Assembly (NCBI RefSeq): GCF_019049285.1
Contig: NZ_JAGMUL010000169.1
Span: 98,031-162,030, forward strand
DNA: 64,000 nucleotides
Direction of reading: 5' to 3'
DNA from: Streptomyces sp. AC550_RSS872
Lineage (GTDB): Bacteria; Actinomycetota; Actinomycetes; Streptomycetales; Streptomycetaceae
A model generated the notes under the pieces. That model was given only the letters and a program-made list of their open reading frames with translations, searched no databases and had not been told where the DNA came from. Position numbers and translations under genes: made by a program. This document shows positions 41,809-50,201 of this stretch, in pieces; the first letter of the stretch is position 1, and every line of letters starts with the position of its first letter.

Positions 41809-42489
41809 TCACGCGGGTGGCCTGTCCCTCGACCCGGCGACGCTTGTGTGTCCCTCCAGCTCGAAGTCCACGTCTACGACCCCTTCGACGGCACGCACGA
41901 GACGGGCGGCCACGCGGATCAGGGACGTGTCCCGGACACGTCCTGCCAGGTGCACCACTCCGTCGTGCACCTGTACCTGGAGCGCCGAGCCCGGCGCCGG
42001 GAAGAGGTAGGCCACGACCTCGCGCTGCACCTCCTCGGCGATCTCGTCGTCGCCGCGCAGGAACACCTTGAGCAGGTCGGTCCTGCTGACGATGCCCTCC
42101 AGCATGCCCAGCTCATTGACCACCGGCAGCCGCTTGACCTTGGCGTGCGCCATGGTCCGGGCGGCCTGGGCGAGCGCCGCGTCGGGGCGGGTGGTGAGCG
42201 CAGGGGAGGTCATCAGCTCCTCCGCGGTGATCGCGCCGGCCTTCGCGAGGTCTGACAGGCGGCGAAGCTGGGTGTACCGGTCGGGGTCGCTGTCGTGGAA
42301 CTCCTCCTTGGGCAGCAGGTCGGCCTCGGAGACGACGCCGACGACGCGACCCTCGCCTTCCAGGACCGGCAGCGCGCTGACCTTCCAGTCCTGCATCAGC
42401 TGCACGATCTCCTTGAAGGTGGCCCTGCGGCCGACGGCGGTGACCGTGTGGGTCATGACGTCGCTGACGATGTGCGGGGTGCCGTGCAT
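41809..42489 (-). CDS. CBS-domain pair protein with BON domain
   Basis: A 226-residue protein with two CBS motifs (residues 8-65, VSDVMTHTVTAVGRRATFKE; residues 90-145, AEELMTSPALTTRPDAALAQ) and a C-terminal BON domain (residues 150-215, EVQREVVAYLFPAPGSALQV, VHDGVVHLAGRVRDTSLIRV). CBS pairs bind adenosyl nucleotides; the mycobacterial relative HRP1 (Rv2626c) is a hypoxic response protein. Its place 36 bp downstream of the cNMP-domain gene on the same strand suggests an operon controlled from the palindrome near 43058. Confidence 0.88.
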   Translation of the reverse strand: MHGTPHIVSDVMTHTVTAVGRRATFKEIVQLMQDWKVSALPVLEGEGRVVGVVSEADLLPKEEFHDSDPDRYTQLRRLSDLAKAGAITAEELMTSPALTTRPDAALAQAARTMAHAKVKRLPVVNELGMLEGIVSRTDLLKVFLRGDDEIAEEVQREVVAYLFPAPGSALQVQVHDGVVHLAGRVRDTSLIRVAARLVRAVEGVVDVDFELEGHTSVAGSRDRPPA

Positions 42490-42525
42490 GGTGGCTCCCT
42501 TGGCCCCTTCGGCTCGCGGGCACGT

Positions 42526-42990
42526 TCAGACGTAGCTGCCGGAGCCGTACGGGGCGTACAGGTCCAGCAGCCGGGTCCGGGCGGAGCGGAGGCGGTGGGC
42601 GAGCACGTCGCCGACCCACTGGGTGACGGCGTGGCCCATGGCCGGGTCCTCCCGGCACATCGAGCGGACGGCCGTGGCGTCGAATTCGTATGCCCGTACC
42701 AAGGTCGTCGCCCCGGCGCCCAGGTGCCAGACGTGCGGGGTGAACAGCCAGGACCAGCCGACGAGTTCGTTGTGCCGGAGGGTCTCGATGACGGCCGGGC
42801 GGCGGCCAGGCACGTGCATGTCGAGCTCGATGGTGCCCGTGCGGATGATCCAGAACCGGTCGGCCTTGCCGCCTTCCTCGAACAGGCGCGTCCCCTGCGG
42901 GAAGGACACCTCGCGGGTAACGCGCATGAGCCGCTCCCGGTGCTCGGCGGGCAGGGCGCGCAGCATGCTGGGCGTGGGGGTAGTGATCAT
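42526..42990 (-). CDS. Cyclic nucleotide-binding domain protein without DNA-binding domain
   Basis: A 154-residue Crp/Fnr-type cNMP-binding domain: VSFPQGTRLFEEGGKADRFW, IIRTGTIELDMHVPGRRPAV, ETLRHNELVGWSWLFTPHVW and the C-helix VTQWVGDVLAHRLRSARTRL. It ends shortly after the C-helix, so no helix-turn-helix is present and it cannot act as a classical Crp. It could be a ligand-binding partner or a truncated regulator. Residues of the phosphate-binding cassette are only partly conserved (NELVGWSWLF), so a different ligand is possible. ATG at 42990 follows GGGAGG. It heads the minus-strand pair with the CBS-BON gene. Confidence 0.82.
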   Translation of the reverse strand: MITTPTPSMLRALPAEHRERLMRVTREVSFPQGTRLFEEGGKADRFWIIRTGTIELDMHVPGRRPAVIETLRHNELVGWSWLFTPHVWHLGAGATTLVRAYEFDATAVRSMCREDPAMGHAVTQWVGDVLAHRLRSARTRLLDLYAPYGSGSYV

Positions 42991-43057
42991 GGCGTGCCTC
43001 CCGACGGGGTGCAGGTGCTTCCACCGCCAGCGTCTGCCCGCAGTCGGCGGCGGACCA

Positions 43058-43073
43058 TGGGCCGCCCGGTCCA
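43058..43073. promoter_or_regulatory. Island palindrome, site 2 (TGGGCCG-CC-CGGTCCA)
   Basis: A 7-2-7 inverted repeat with one arm substitution, 68 bp upstream of the cNMP-domain gene (minus) and 113 bp upstream of the small membrane protein gene (plus), so it could serve both. Confidence 0.52.
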
Positions 43074-43185
43074 TGGAGGGGGCCACCCGGCTCCGACCAG
43101 GAGACCTTCGGCACCCTGCCGCGATTCCGACGCGGCGGTTCCCTGAAGGTGTGAGACAACCCGCCCGACGGAGGGGGTGAGCGAT

Positions 43186-43506
43186 GTGGGCACGTCACTG
43201 ACGACTGAGTTCTGGAGACTGTTCGCGGTCCTCCTGGTGATCTCCACGGCGGTCACGTTCGTGGTGAGCGCCGTGCTCGACGCGCTGGCAGTGCGGCTGC
43301 GCAGCGGCGCTGTCGGCAGCGTCGGCTGCCTGCCGGACGTGCGGGCAGCACACGGTTCGGGGCGCCGCACGGCCTGTCGGCCTACTGATCGCGAGCCCAT
43401 CTCCTATAGGCGTCCACGGCGGTGGGCAGGGTCGGAAAGATCAGGTCCGCTCCCACGGAGTCCGCCAGGCCGTACGCCCGGAGGTCGTCCAGGAGGTCCT
43501 GCTTGA
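43186..43506 (+). CDS. Small single-TM protein, possibly truncated or frame-altered at the C-terminus
   Basis: The first ~45 residues form a convincing membrane helix with basic end (LTTEFWRLFAVLLVISTAVT, FVVSAVLDALAVRLRSG) preceded by GGAGGGGG and a GTG at 43186 (a GTG at 43177 is also in frame). After residue ~50 the sequence becomes Arg/Pro/Gly-rich and overlaps the convergent STAS remnant, which suggests the original stop has been lost. No family recognised. It is divergent from the cNMP-domain gene across island palindrome site 2. Confidence 0.45.
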   Translation: MGTSLTTEFWRLFAVLLVISTAVTFVVSAVLDALAVRLRSGAVGSVGCLPDVRAAHGSGRRTACRPTDREPISYRRPRRWAGSERSGPLPRSPPGRTPGGRPGGPA

Positions 43507-43678
43507 CGCGGGCGAGAGCGAAGACGATGCCGCGGACGGTGAGTTCGCGGCGTAGTTCGTCGACGGCGTCCAGCGCGGTGAAGTCGACCTCCACGTCGGC
43601 CTCGGTGTTGAGGACGAACCAGCGGACGGGGCCGGCCTGTTCACGGCGGGCGCCCGCAGTACTGGACCAAGCTCCCAC
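43382..43678 (-). pseudogene. STAS-domain remnant of a SulP-type anion transporter
   Basis: About 98 codons ending at 43382: PVRWFVLNTEADVEVDFTAL, DAVDELRRELTVRGIVFALA, RVKQDLLDDLRAYGLADSVG and FPTLPTAVDAYRRWARDQ make a typical C-terminal STAS domain of SulP permeases. The transporter's membrane part is missing. A GTG at 43678 could start a free-standing STAS protein, so a small functional anti-sigma-antagonist-like product cannot be excluded, but no ribosome site is evident. SulP-like proteins also occur in mycobacterial DosR regulons. Confidence 0.6.
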
Positions 43679-43779
43679 TCGTCCGCCGCAGCACCTGGCT
43701 GCGCTGACCGGGGGGGGGAGGAGGAGGTGCGGTGGGCCCAACCCCTGGGACCACCGCACCGCACCAGGCCGGACCGGCC

Positions 43780-43795
43780 AGGGCCGGTCGGCCCC
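43780..43795. promoter_or_regulatory. Island palindrome, site 3 (AGGGCCG-GT-CGGCCCC)
   Basis: A 7-2-7 inverted repeat 100 bp upstream of the first universal stress protein gene; site 4 starts exactly 21 bp downstream, two helical turns. Confidence 0.58.
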
Positions 43796-43800
43796 ACGGC

Positions 43801-43816
43801 AGGGACCTGCGGCCCC
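43801..43816. promoter_or_regulatory. Island palindrome, site 4 (AGGGACC-TG-CGGCCCC)
   Basis: A weaker 7-2-7 copy in phase with site 3, 64 bp before the universal stress protein start. It lies inside a larger inverted repeat, CCCCACGGCAGGG (43792-43804) with its complement near 43814-43826, which could also form a leader hairpin. Confidence 0.5.
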
Positions 43817-43879
43817 TGCCGTGGGGCTGTGTCCGCAGACGAAGCTCGAATCGGGACCACCGGTTCCGGAGGTGGAAAC

Positions 43880-44797
43880 ATGACCCGCACCATCACCCTC
43901 AGCGTCACCGTCGGCCTCGACGGTTCGCGTGAGAGCCGCGCGGCGGCCGAGTGGGCGGCCCGCGAAGCACAGTTGCTCGGGCTGCCGCTGAAGCTGGTCC
44001 ACGTCTGGGAGCCCGTTCCGGCGCCCATGGCCCAGGCGCCGCTCCTCGGCGCCGAGACCCAGCAGCACTGGATCGAACGGATCCCCCGCGAAGCGGCCGA
44101 GGGCATCCGGCTGCGCCACCCGGGCCTCGACGTGATCACCGAGCAGCAGTCCGGCCGGCCCGCCGAAGTGCTGGCCGACCTGGCGCAGGAAGCCGAACTG
44201 CTCGTTCTCGGCTCCCGTGGCCTGAGCGGCATCGGCGGCTTCATGGTCGGCTCGGTCGGACTCGCCGTCGTGGCCCACACCGAGCGGCCGGTCGTCCTGG
44301 TCCGCGCCGCCCAGCAGGCCGCCGACGAGCACGAGATGGACCCCGTCGGCATCCCGTCCGCCGCGACCGCGTTCCGGCCCGTCGTCCTCGGCCTCGACAT
44401 CGAGAGCCCGGACGAGGAGCTGATCGAGTTCGCGTTCGCCGCCGCCTCCCGCCGTAGCACCTCATTGAGGGTCGTGCACGGTTGGAACCCGCCCCCGTAC
44501 TACGCCTACGGCCTGTCAGCGGACCTCGAACTCCACGGATCCCTGGCCCGCCGCGAGACCACCGCGTTGACCGAGGTCATACGCCCGTGGCGCAAGCAGT
44601 TCCCGGACGTCGAGGTCGCCGAGGAATCACACTTCGGCACGCCCGGCAGTCACCTCGTCGACGCCTCCCGCGAAGCCTCCCTGGTCGTCGTGGGCCGTCG
44701 GATCCGCCGCAGCCCGTTCGGCGCCCACATCGGGCCCGTCACCCACGCCGTCCTGCACCACGCCACCGCTCCCGTCGCCGTCGTCCCGCACGGCTGA
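43880..44797 (+). CDS. Universal stress protein (two Usp domains)
   Basis: A 305-residue tandem UspA protein. Domain 1 (residues 1-150) has SVTVGLDGSRESRAAAEWAA and the ATP-binding GSRGLSGIGGFMVGSVG pattern (G-x2-G-x9-GS); domain 2 (160-305) has PVVLGLDIESPDEELIEFAF and VVVGRRIRRSPFGAHIGPVT, with a weaker nucleotide motif. ATG at 43880 with GGAGGTGG 5 bp upstream, a strong ribosome site. It heads a plus-strand run (Usp, alcohol dehydrogenase, Usp) and is preceded by two in-phase island palindromes. Usp proteins of this type are hallmark DosR/OsdR regulon members. Confidence 0.92.
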   Translation: MTRTITLSVTVGLDGSRESRAAAEWAAREAQLLGLPLKLVHVWEPVPAPMAQAPLLGAETQQHWIERIPREAAEGIRLRHPGLDVITEQQSGRPAEVLADLAQEAELLVLGSRGLSGIGGFMVGSVGLAVVAHTERPVVLVRAAQQAADEHEMDPVGIPSAATAFRPVVLGLDIESPDEELIEFAFAAASRRSTSLRVVHGWNPPPYYAYGLSADLELHGSLARRETTALTEVIRPWRKQFPDVEVAEESHFGTPGSHLVDASREASLVVVGRRIRRSPFGAHIGPVTHAVLHHATAPVAVVPHG

Positions 44798-44824
44798 CCC
44801 GCCCTCCATCAAGGAGCAGAAACC

Positions 44825-45847
44825 ATGAAGGCAGCAGTCGTACGGGCCTTCGGCGAGCCCCTCGTCATCGAGGACCGCCCCGGCCCCGAGCCCGGCCCCG
44901 GCCAGGTCCGCGTCCGGGTCGAGGCCTCCGGGCTGTGCCACACCGACATCCACGCCGCCCACGGAGACTGGTCCGTCAAGCCCAACCCGCCCTTCGTGCC
45001 CGGGCATGAAGGAGTCGGCCTCGTCGAGAAACTCGGCGATGGCGTGACCCACCTGAGCCTGGGACAGCGGGTCGCCGTGCCGTGGCTCGGCAAGGCCTGC
45101 GGGCGGTGCGAGCACTGTCTGTCCGGCTGGGAGACGCTGTGCGAGCAGCAGATCAACACCGGGTACGGCTGCGACGGCGGGTACGCCGAGAAGCTGCTGG
45201 CCTGGGCGGACTTCGCGCAGCCGGTGCCCGAGAGCGTGACCGCGATCGACGCCGCCCCGCTGACCTGCGCCGGCGTCACCACGTACAAGGCGCTCAAGGT
45301 CGCCGACGTGAAGCCCACCCAGCTCGTTGCCATCTCCGGGATCGGTGGACTCGGTCATCTGGCCGTGCAGTACGCGAAGATCGCCGGAGCCACCGTCGCC
45401 GCCATCGACGTCACCGACGAGAAGCTCGAACTCGCCGCCGAACTGGGCGCCGACCTCGTCATCGACGCCCGCAAGCACGACGTGGGCGAGGTGCTCAAGC
45501 GGCACGGCGGCGCTCACGCGGCCATCGCGCTGGCGGTGAACGAGGACGCGTTCACGGCCGTCAACTCCGGGCTGCGGCGCGGCGGCAAGCTCGTCATGGT
45601 CGCCCTGCCCGCCCACGGCACCATCCAGGTCCCGATCTTCGACACCGTCCTGAACGGGACAAGCGTGATCGGCTCGATCGTCGGCACCCGGCAGGACCTC
45701 GCCGAGGTCTTCCAGCTGCACGCCGCCGGCCGCACCCGGGTCATCTGCGAGACCCGCCCGCTCAGCTCCGTCAACGAGTCCATCGACGACGTGCTGCGCG
45801 GCCAGGTCAAGGCCCGGATCGTCTTCGACCTCGGTGCGGGGCGGTGA
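44825..45847 (+). CDS. Zinc-dependent alcohol dehydrogenase (AdhP-like)
   Basis: A 340-residue medium-chain dehydrogenase. Catalytic zinc ligands are Cys in SGLCHTDIHAAHGDW, His-Glu in PFVPGHEGVG and Cys in PLTCAGVTTYKAL. The structural zinc site has four cysteines in CGRCEHCLSGWETLC. The Rossmann motif is SGIGGLGHLAVQYAKIAGA. The sequence resembles propanol-preferring/ethanol dehydrogenases (AdhP). It can oxidise alcohols or reduce acetaldehyde, giving NAD+ under low respiration. It begins 27 bp after the first Usp gene with AAGGAG, and its stop overlaps the next Usp start, so the three genes form an operon. Confidence 0.92.
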   Translation: MKAAVVRAFGEPLVIEDRPGPEPGPGQVRVRVEASGLCHTDIHAAHGDWSVKPNPPFVPGHEGVGLVEKLGDGVTHLSLGQRVAVPWLGKACGRCEHCLSGWETLCEQQINTGYGCDGGYAEKLLAWADFAQPVPESVTAIDAAPLTCAGVTTYKALKVADVKPTQLVAISGIGGLGHLAVQYAKIAGATVAAIDVTDEKLELAAELGADLVIDARKHDVGEVLKRHGGAHAAIALAVNEDAFTAVNSGLRRGGKLVMVALPAHGTIQVPIFDTVLNGTSVIGSIVGTRQDLAEVFQLHAAGRTRVICETRPLSSVNESIDDVLRGQVKARIVFDLGAGR

Positions 45848-46728
45848 TGGCGATGGACGACCTGCCGATCGTCGTCGGCGTGGACGGCTCCGAGCCCAGC
45901 CTGCGGGCCGTCGACTGGGCGGCCGACGAGGCCGTACTGCGCGAGGTGCCGCTGCGGCTGGTGTACGCCTCGCTGTGGGAGCGGTACGAAGGCGCCGCGC
46001 TCGCCCAGGACCTGGGCAAGCAGTCCGAGCAAGTGCGGGCCGAGGACATCGTGGAGACCGCCGCCCTGCGCGCCGAGCGCCGGCAGACCGCCGTGAAGAT
46101 CTCCACCGACACGCTGCCCGAGGAACCCGACCACGCGCTGGTGCGGGAGAGTCGCAACGCCGCCCTGCTGGTGACGGGCACCCGCGGCCGGAGCGGTATC
46201 ACCGAGGCGCTGCTGGGGTCGGTGAGTCTCACCGTCGCCGGGCACGCGCACTGCCCGATGGTCGTCGTCCGCGGCAGTCACGACAACCAGGTCCGCTCGG
46301 GGACGCACGGTCGCGTGGTCGTCGGCGTCGGTGAGAGGCGGACGACTCCGGCGGCGGTGCGTTTCGCCTCCGACGAGGCGCGGCGGCGAGGCGCGGTCCT
46401 GGAGGCCGTGCGCGCCTGGCGGTGCCCCGCACACGAGACCACGGGCCACCCTCTGCTCGCCGGGGAACCCGCCCGGATGCATGAGCAGCAGGCGGTGGAG
46501 GTACTGGAAAAGGCGCTGCACGACGTCTGCGCCGATGTCGAAACTCACCGCCGTGCGTTCGAGGGCACCACGCGGAACGTCCTTGCCGACGCCTCGCGCC
46601 GTGCCGACCTCCTGGTCATCGGCGCCGAGCGTCGCCACCGGCACTTCGGGCTTCAGCTGGGCCGGGTGGCCCACGGGGTGCTGCACCACTCGGCCTGTCC
46701 GGTCGCCATCGTGCCCGAGCGGGAGTGA
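45847..46728 (+). CDS. Universal stress protein (two Usp domains)
   Basis: A 293-residue tandem Usp: PIVVGVDGSEPSLRAVDWAA, LRLVYASLWERYE and VTGTRGRSGITEALLGSVSL (nucleotide motif) in domain 1; RVVVGVGERRTTPAAVRFAS and VIGAERRHRHFGLQLGRVAH in domain 2. It is clearly paralogous to the protein at 55962-56819 (shared VYASLWERYE, HFGLQLGRV.H..LHH). The ATG at 45847 shares a base with the alcohol dehydrogenase stop (TGATG); an ATG at 45853 is an alternative. Confidence 0.92.
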   Translation: MAMDDLPIVVGVDGSEPSLRAVDWAADEAVLREVPLRLVYASLWERYEGAALAQDLGKQSEQVRAEDIVETAALRAERRQTAVKISTDTLPEEPDHALVRESRNAALLVTGTRGRSGITEALLGSVSLTVAGHAHCPMVVVRGSHDNQVRSGTHGRVVVGVGERRTTPAAVRFASDEARRRGAVLEAVRAWRCPAHETTGHPLLAGEPARMHEQQAVEVLEKALHDVCADVETHRRAFEGTTRNVLADASRRADLLVIGAERRHRHFGLQLGRVAHGVLHHSACPVAIVPERE

Positions 46729-46842
46729 GCATTCGAGCAAGACGCTCTGCTTGGCAGGGTCACCGCCCGGTCACTGCCCTGCGGCTGGCCCTGCCCGTTT
46801 CTCCGCCCTGCGATCCGAATCGACGACTTCCGGAGTCCTCCC

Positions 46843-49233
46843 ATGTCGAAGGTGGAACACCAGAACGCCACGGCACTTTCCGAACTCCCCGACGACGAAC
46901 TGCGCACCCTCGACGCGCACTGGCGCGCCGCCAACTACCTTGCCGCGGGACAGATCTACCTGATGGCGAACCCGCTGCTGACCGAGCCCCTCAAGCCCCA
47001 GCACATCAAGCCGCGGCTGCTCGGCCACTGGGGTACCTCACCGGGGCTGAACCTCGTGTACACACACCTCAACCGGGTCATCAAGGCGCGCGAGATCAAC
47101 GCCCTGTGCGTATGGGGTCCGGGGCACGGCGGGCCGTCGGTGCTCGCCGGGTCGTGGCTGGACGGCAGCTACAGCGAGATCTACCCGGACGTCTCGCGCG
47201 ACGCAGAAGGCATGGAGCTGCTGTTCCGGCAGTTCTCGTTCCCCGGTGGTGTGCCGAGCCATGTGGCGCCGGAGGTCCCGGGCTCCATCCATGAGGGCGG
47301 CGAACTCGGCTACTCGCTCGCGCACGCCTACGGCGCCGCGTTCGACAACCCGGACCTGCTGGTCGCCTGCCTGATCGGCGACGGCGAGGCGGAGACCGGA
47401 CCGCTGGCCGCCTCCTGGCACTCCAACAAGTTCCTCGACCCGGTCCACGACGGCGCCGTCCTGCCGATCCTGCATCTCAATGGCTACAAGATCGCCAACC
47501 CGACCGTGCTGTCCCGTCTGCCGGAGGCCGAACTCGACCAGCTCCTGCGGGGATACGGATACGAACCGCTCCACGTCACCGGAGACGACCCCGTCGCCGT
47601 CCACCGTGCCATGGCGCGCGCATTCGACGAGGCACTGGACCGTATCGCCCTGATGCAGCGCTCCGCCCGCGACGACGGCGTCACCGAGCGCGTGCACTGG
47701 CCGGTGATCGTCCTGCGCACGCCGAAAGGCTGGACCGGCCCCGCCGAGGTCGACGGACTGCCGGTGGAGGGAACCTGGCGCTCTCATCAGGTCCCGCTCG
47801 CGGGCGTACGGGAAAACCCGGAGCACCTGCGGCAGTTGGAGGCATGGCTGCGCTCCTACCGGCCCGCAGAGCTCTTCCACCCGGACGGCCGCCCCGTCGC
47901 CGACGTCCTCGCCTGTGTTCCGGAAGGTTCCCGGCGCCTGGGGGCCACCCCGCACGCCAATGGCGGACTCCTCGTCCGCGACCTGCCCATCCGCTCCCTG
48001 AAGTCCTTCGCGGTACCCGTCGACAAGCCAGGCGTGACCCTGCACGAGCCGACCCGGGTCCTCGGCGACCTCCTGGCGCAGGTCATGAAGGACACCCGCT
48101 CCCGCAGGGACTTCCGGGTCGTCGGCCCGGACGAGACGGCGTCCAACCGGCTCCAAGCCGTCTTCGAGGCCAGCGGAAAGGCCTGGCAAGCAGGCACCCT
48201 CCCCGTCGACGAACATCTGGACCGGCACGGCCGCGTGCTGGAGATCCTCTCCGAGCACACCTGCCAGGGCTGGCTGGAGGGCTACCTCCTCACCGGCCGG
48301 CACGGACTGTTCTCCTGCTACGAGGCCTTCGTCCACATCGTCGACTCCATGGTCAACCAGCACATCAAGTGGCTGAAGACATCGAGGGAGCTGCCGTGGC
48401 GCGCCCCGATCGCCTCCCTGAACTACCTGCTCACGTCGCACGTCTGGCGGCAGGACCACAACGGCTTCTCCCACCAGGACCCCGGCTTCGTCGACCACGT
48501 CCTCAACAAGAGCCCGGAAGTCGTACGGGTCTATCTGCCGCCGGACGCCAACACGCTCCTGTCCGTCGCCGACCACGCCCTGCGCAGCCGCGACTACGTC
48601 AATGTGATCGTGGCCGGCAAGCAGCCCTGCTTCGACTGGCTGTCCATGGAGGCCGCCCGCGCCCACTGCGCGCGCGGAGTCGGCATCTGGGACTGGGCCG
48701 GCACGGAGAACGGCGGCGAACCGGACGTAGTCCTCGCCTGCGCCGGCGACGTGCCCACCCAGGAGGTGCTGGCCGCCGCCCAACTGCTCCGCCGTCACCT
48801 GCCCGGCCTGGCCGTGCGAGTGGTCAACGTCGTCGACATGACCCGGCTGCTGCCACGCGAGGAGCACCCGCACGGCATGACCGACTTCGAGTACGACGGC
48901 CTGTTCACGAGGGACAAGCCGGTGATCTTCGCCTACCACGGCTATCCCTGGCTGATCCACCGCCTCGCCTACCGCCGCACCGGCCACCCGAACCTGCACG
49001 TACGCGGCTACAAGGAGTCCGGCACCACGACGACACCGTTCGACATGGTCGTCCGCAACGACCTCGACCGCTACCGCCTGGTCATGGACGTCATCGACCG
49101 GGTCCCCGGCCTCGCGGTGCGCGCCGCCGCCGTACGCCAGCAGATGGCCGACGCCCGCACCCGCCACCACGACTGGATTCGCGGGCACGGCACCGACCTG
49201 CCCGAGGTCGCCGACTGGACCTGGAACGCCTGA
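46843..49233 (+). CDS. xfp: Phosphoketolase (xylulose-5-phosphate/fructose-6-phosphate)
   Basis: A 796-residue thiamine-diphosphate enzyme of full length. GPGHGGPSVLAGSWLDG is the first signature, LIGDGEAETGPLAASWHSNK the diphosphate/magnesium site, then TPKGWTGP, SHVWRQDHNGFSHQDPGF (cofactor activation) and YLPPDANTLLSVADH; the C-terminal FDYDGLF-like and HPNLHVRGYKESGTTTTPFD segments are typical. It splits xylulose-5-P or fructose-6-P into acetyl phosphate and an aldose phosphate. ATG at 46843 is preceded by a 114-bp gap. It fits the island as a carbon bypass that avoids oxidation steps; no acetate kinase gene is in the window. Confidence 0.94.
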   Translation: MSKVEHQNATALSELPDDELRTLDAHWRAANYLAAGQIYLMANPLLTEPLKPQHIKPRLLGHWGTSPGLNLVYTHLNRVIKAREINALCVWGPGHGGPSVLAGSWLDGSYSEIYPDVSRDAEGMELLFRQFSFPGGVPSHVAPEVPGSIHEGGELGYSLAHAYGAAFDNPDLLVACLIGDGEAETGPLAASWHSNKFLDPVHDGAVLPILHLNGYKIANPTVLSRLPEAELDQLLRGYGYEPLHVTGDDPVAVHRAMARAFDEALDRIALMQRSARDDGVTERVHWPVIVLRTPKGWTGPAEVDGLPVEGTWRSHQVPLAGVRENPEHLRQLEAWLRSYRPAELFHPDGRPVADVLACVPEGSRRLGATPHANGGLLVRDLPIRSLKSFAVPVDKPGVTLHEPTRVLGDLLAQVMKDTRSRRDFRVVGPDETASNRLQAVFEASGKAWQAGTLPVDEHLDRHGRVLEILSEHTCQGWLEGYLLTGRHGLFSCYEAFVHIVDSMVNQHIKWLKTSRELPWRAPIASLNYLLTSHVWRQDHNGFSHQDPGFVDHVLNKSPEVVRVYLPPDANTLLSVADHALRSRDYVNVIVAGKQPCFDWLSMEAARAHCARGVGIWDWAGTENGGEPDVVLACAGDVPTQEVLAAAQLLRRHLPGLAVRVVNVVDMTRLLPREEHPHGMTDFEYDGLFTRDKPVIFAYHGYPWLIHRLAYRRTGHPNLHVRGYKESGTTTTPFDMVVRNDLDRYRLVMDVIDRVPGLAVRAAAVRQQMADARTRHHDWIRGHGTDLPEVADWTWNA

Positions 49234-49264
49234 ACGCGCCTGTTCCCGGAAGGGGTTCGCCATC

Positions 49265-49582
49265 ATGACCGTACGCGTCGGCATCAACGGCTTCGGCCGT
49301 ATCGGCCGCACCTATCTGCGCGCGGCACTCGACCGCGCCGAAGCGGGCACCCAGGACGTCGAGGTGGTCGCGATCAACGACATCACCTCACCCGCCACCC
49401 TGGCCCACCTGTTGGAGTACGACTCGACGTTCGGGCACATCCGACGCGACGTCGTCCACGACGACAGCTCGATCACCGTCGACGGGCGACGCATCGCCAT
49501 CAGCGCCGAGCGCGACCCGGCGCAGCTCCACTGGTCCGACTACGGCGCCGACATCGTCGACGACTGGCTGCGTCGGCTCTGA
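49265..49582 (+). pseudogene. gap: Truncated glyceraldehyde-3-phosphate dehydrogenase (N-terminal third)
   Basis: A 105-codon frame with RVGINGFGRIGRTYLRAALD (NAD site), VVAINDITSPATLAHLLEYD, STFGHIRRDV and DPAQLHWSDYGADIVDDW. It is the first ~95 residues of a GAPDH and then stops at the point where the catalytic SCTTN region should come (about 335 residues normally). The start and GGAAGGGG ribosome site are intact, so a short product could be made, but it cannot be an active enzyme. It lies between phosphoketolase and a flavodoxin gene; an internal deletion probably removed the rest. Confidence 0.8.
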
Positions 49583-49598
49583 GAGGAGGCGGACCACC

Positions 49599-50099
49599 AT
49601 GACCGGCAACGTGTTGGTGGCCTACGGAACAACCAACGGATCAACCGCGCAGATCGCCGAAGCCATCGCCGACGTCCTGCGCAAGAACGGGCTCACGGCG
49701 GATGCCCTGCCCGCCCGGACCGTGGCGAGCGTGTCCTCGTACGACGCCGTCGTCGTCGGCGGCGGACTGTACGCCGGACGCTGGCACAAGGACGCCCGCC
49801 GCTTCGTCCGGCGGCACGGCCGGGCCCTCGCCGAACGCCCGCTCTGGCTCTTCAGCAGCGGCCCTCTCGACCCCTCGGCCTCCGAGCGGGACATCCCGCC
49901 CGTGCCCGGGGTGAAGAAGGCCATGGTGAGGCTGGACGCCCGGGAGCACGTCACCTTCGGCGGCTGCTTGGAGGAAGGCGCGAAGGGGTGGGTCGCCGGC
50001 ATGATCCTGCGCTCCGGGAAGGGCGGGGACTTCCGGGACTTCACCGCGATCGAGGAGTGGGCGAGGCGTGTTGCCGCCGAGCTGACGGACTGGGATTAG
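49599..50099 (+). CDS. Flavodoxin domain protein
   Basis: A 166-residue flavodoxin-fold protein: VLVAYGTTNGSTAQIAEAIA (FMN phosphate loop), YDAVVVGGGLYAGRWHKDAR and WLFSSGPLDP. The spacing resembles the protoporphyrinogen-oxidase-like HemG/flavodoxin group rather than small electron-transfer flavodoxins. It probably binds FMN and acts in a redox step, partner unknown. ATG at 49599 with GAGAGGAGG upstream, 16 bp after the GAPDH remnant. It ends the phosphoketolase transcription unit, which is closed by a strong hairpin. Confidence 0.85.
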   Translation: MTGNVLVAYGTTNGSTAQIAEAIADVLRKNGLTADALPARTVASVSSYDAVVVGGGLYAGRWHKDARRFVRRHGRALAERPLWLFSSGPLDPSASERDIPPVPGVKKAMVRLDAREHVTFGGCLEEGAKGWVAGMILRSGKGGDFRDFTAIEEWARRVAAELTDWD

Positions 50100-50111
50100 C
50101 CCGCGAAACGG

Positions 50112-50148
50112 ACGACCCTGGTGCCCGGACAGCGGGCACCAGGGTCGT
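50112..50148 (+). terminator. Strong bidirectional terminator hairpin
   Basis: ACGACCCTGGTGCCCG pairs perfectly with CGGGCACCAGGGTCGT (16 bp) around GACAG, followed by TTT. It separates the plus-strand phosphoketolase-flavodoxin unit from the minus-strand PPOX-Usp remnant and can serve both. Confidence 0.9.
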
Positions 50149-50201
50149 TTGCCGAGGCCCGCGGGTCGTTTGTCGAGACCTGGCAAGAAGGCCGAGGCCT
50201 G

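Noticed and set aside
43708..43718. Long G homopolymer as a phase-variable switch
   Set aside because: The G run lies in non-coding sequence and touches no start or frame; it is only a site where sequencing length errors are likely.
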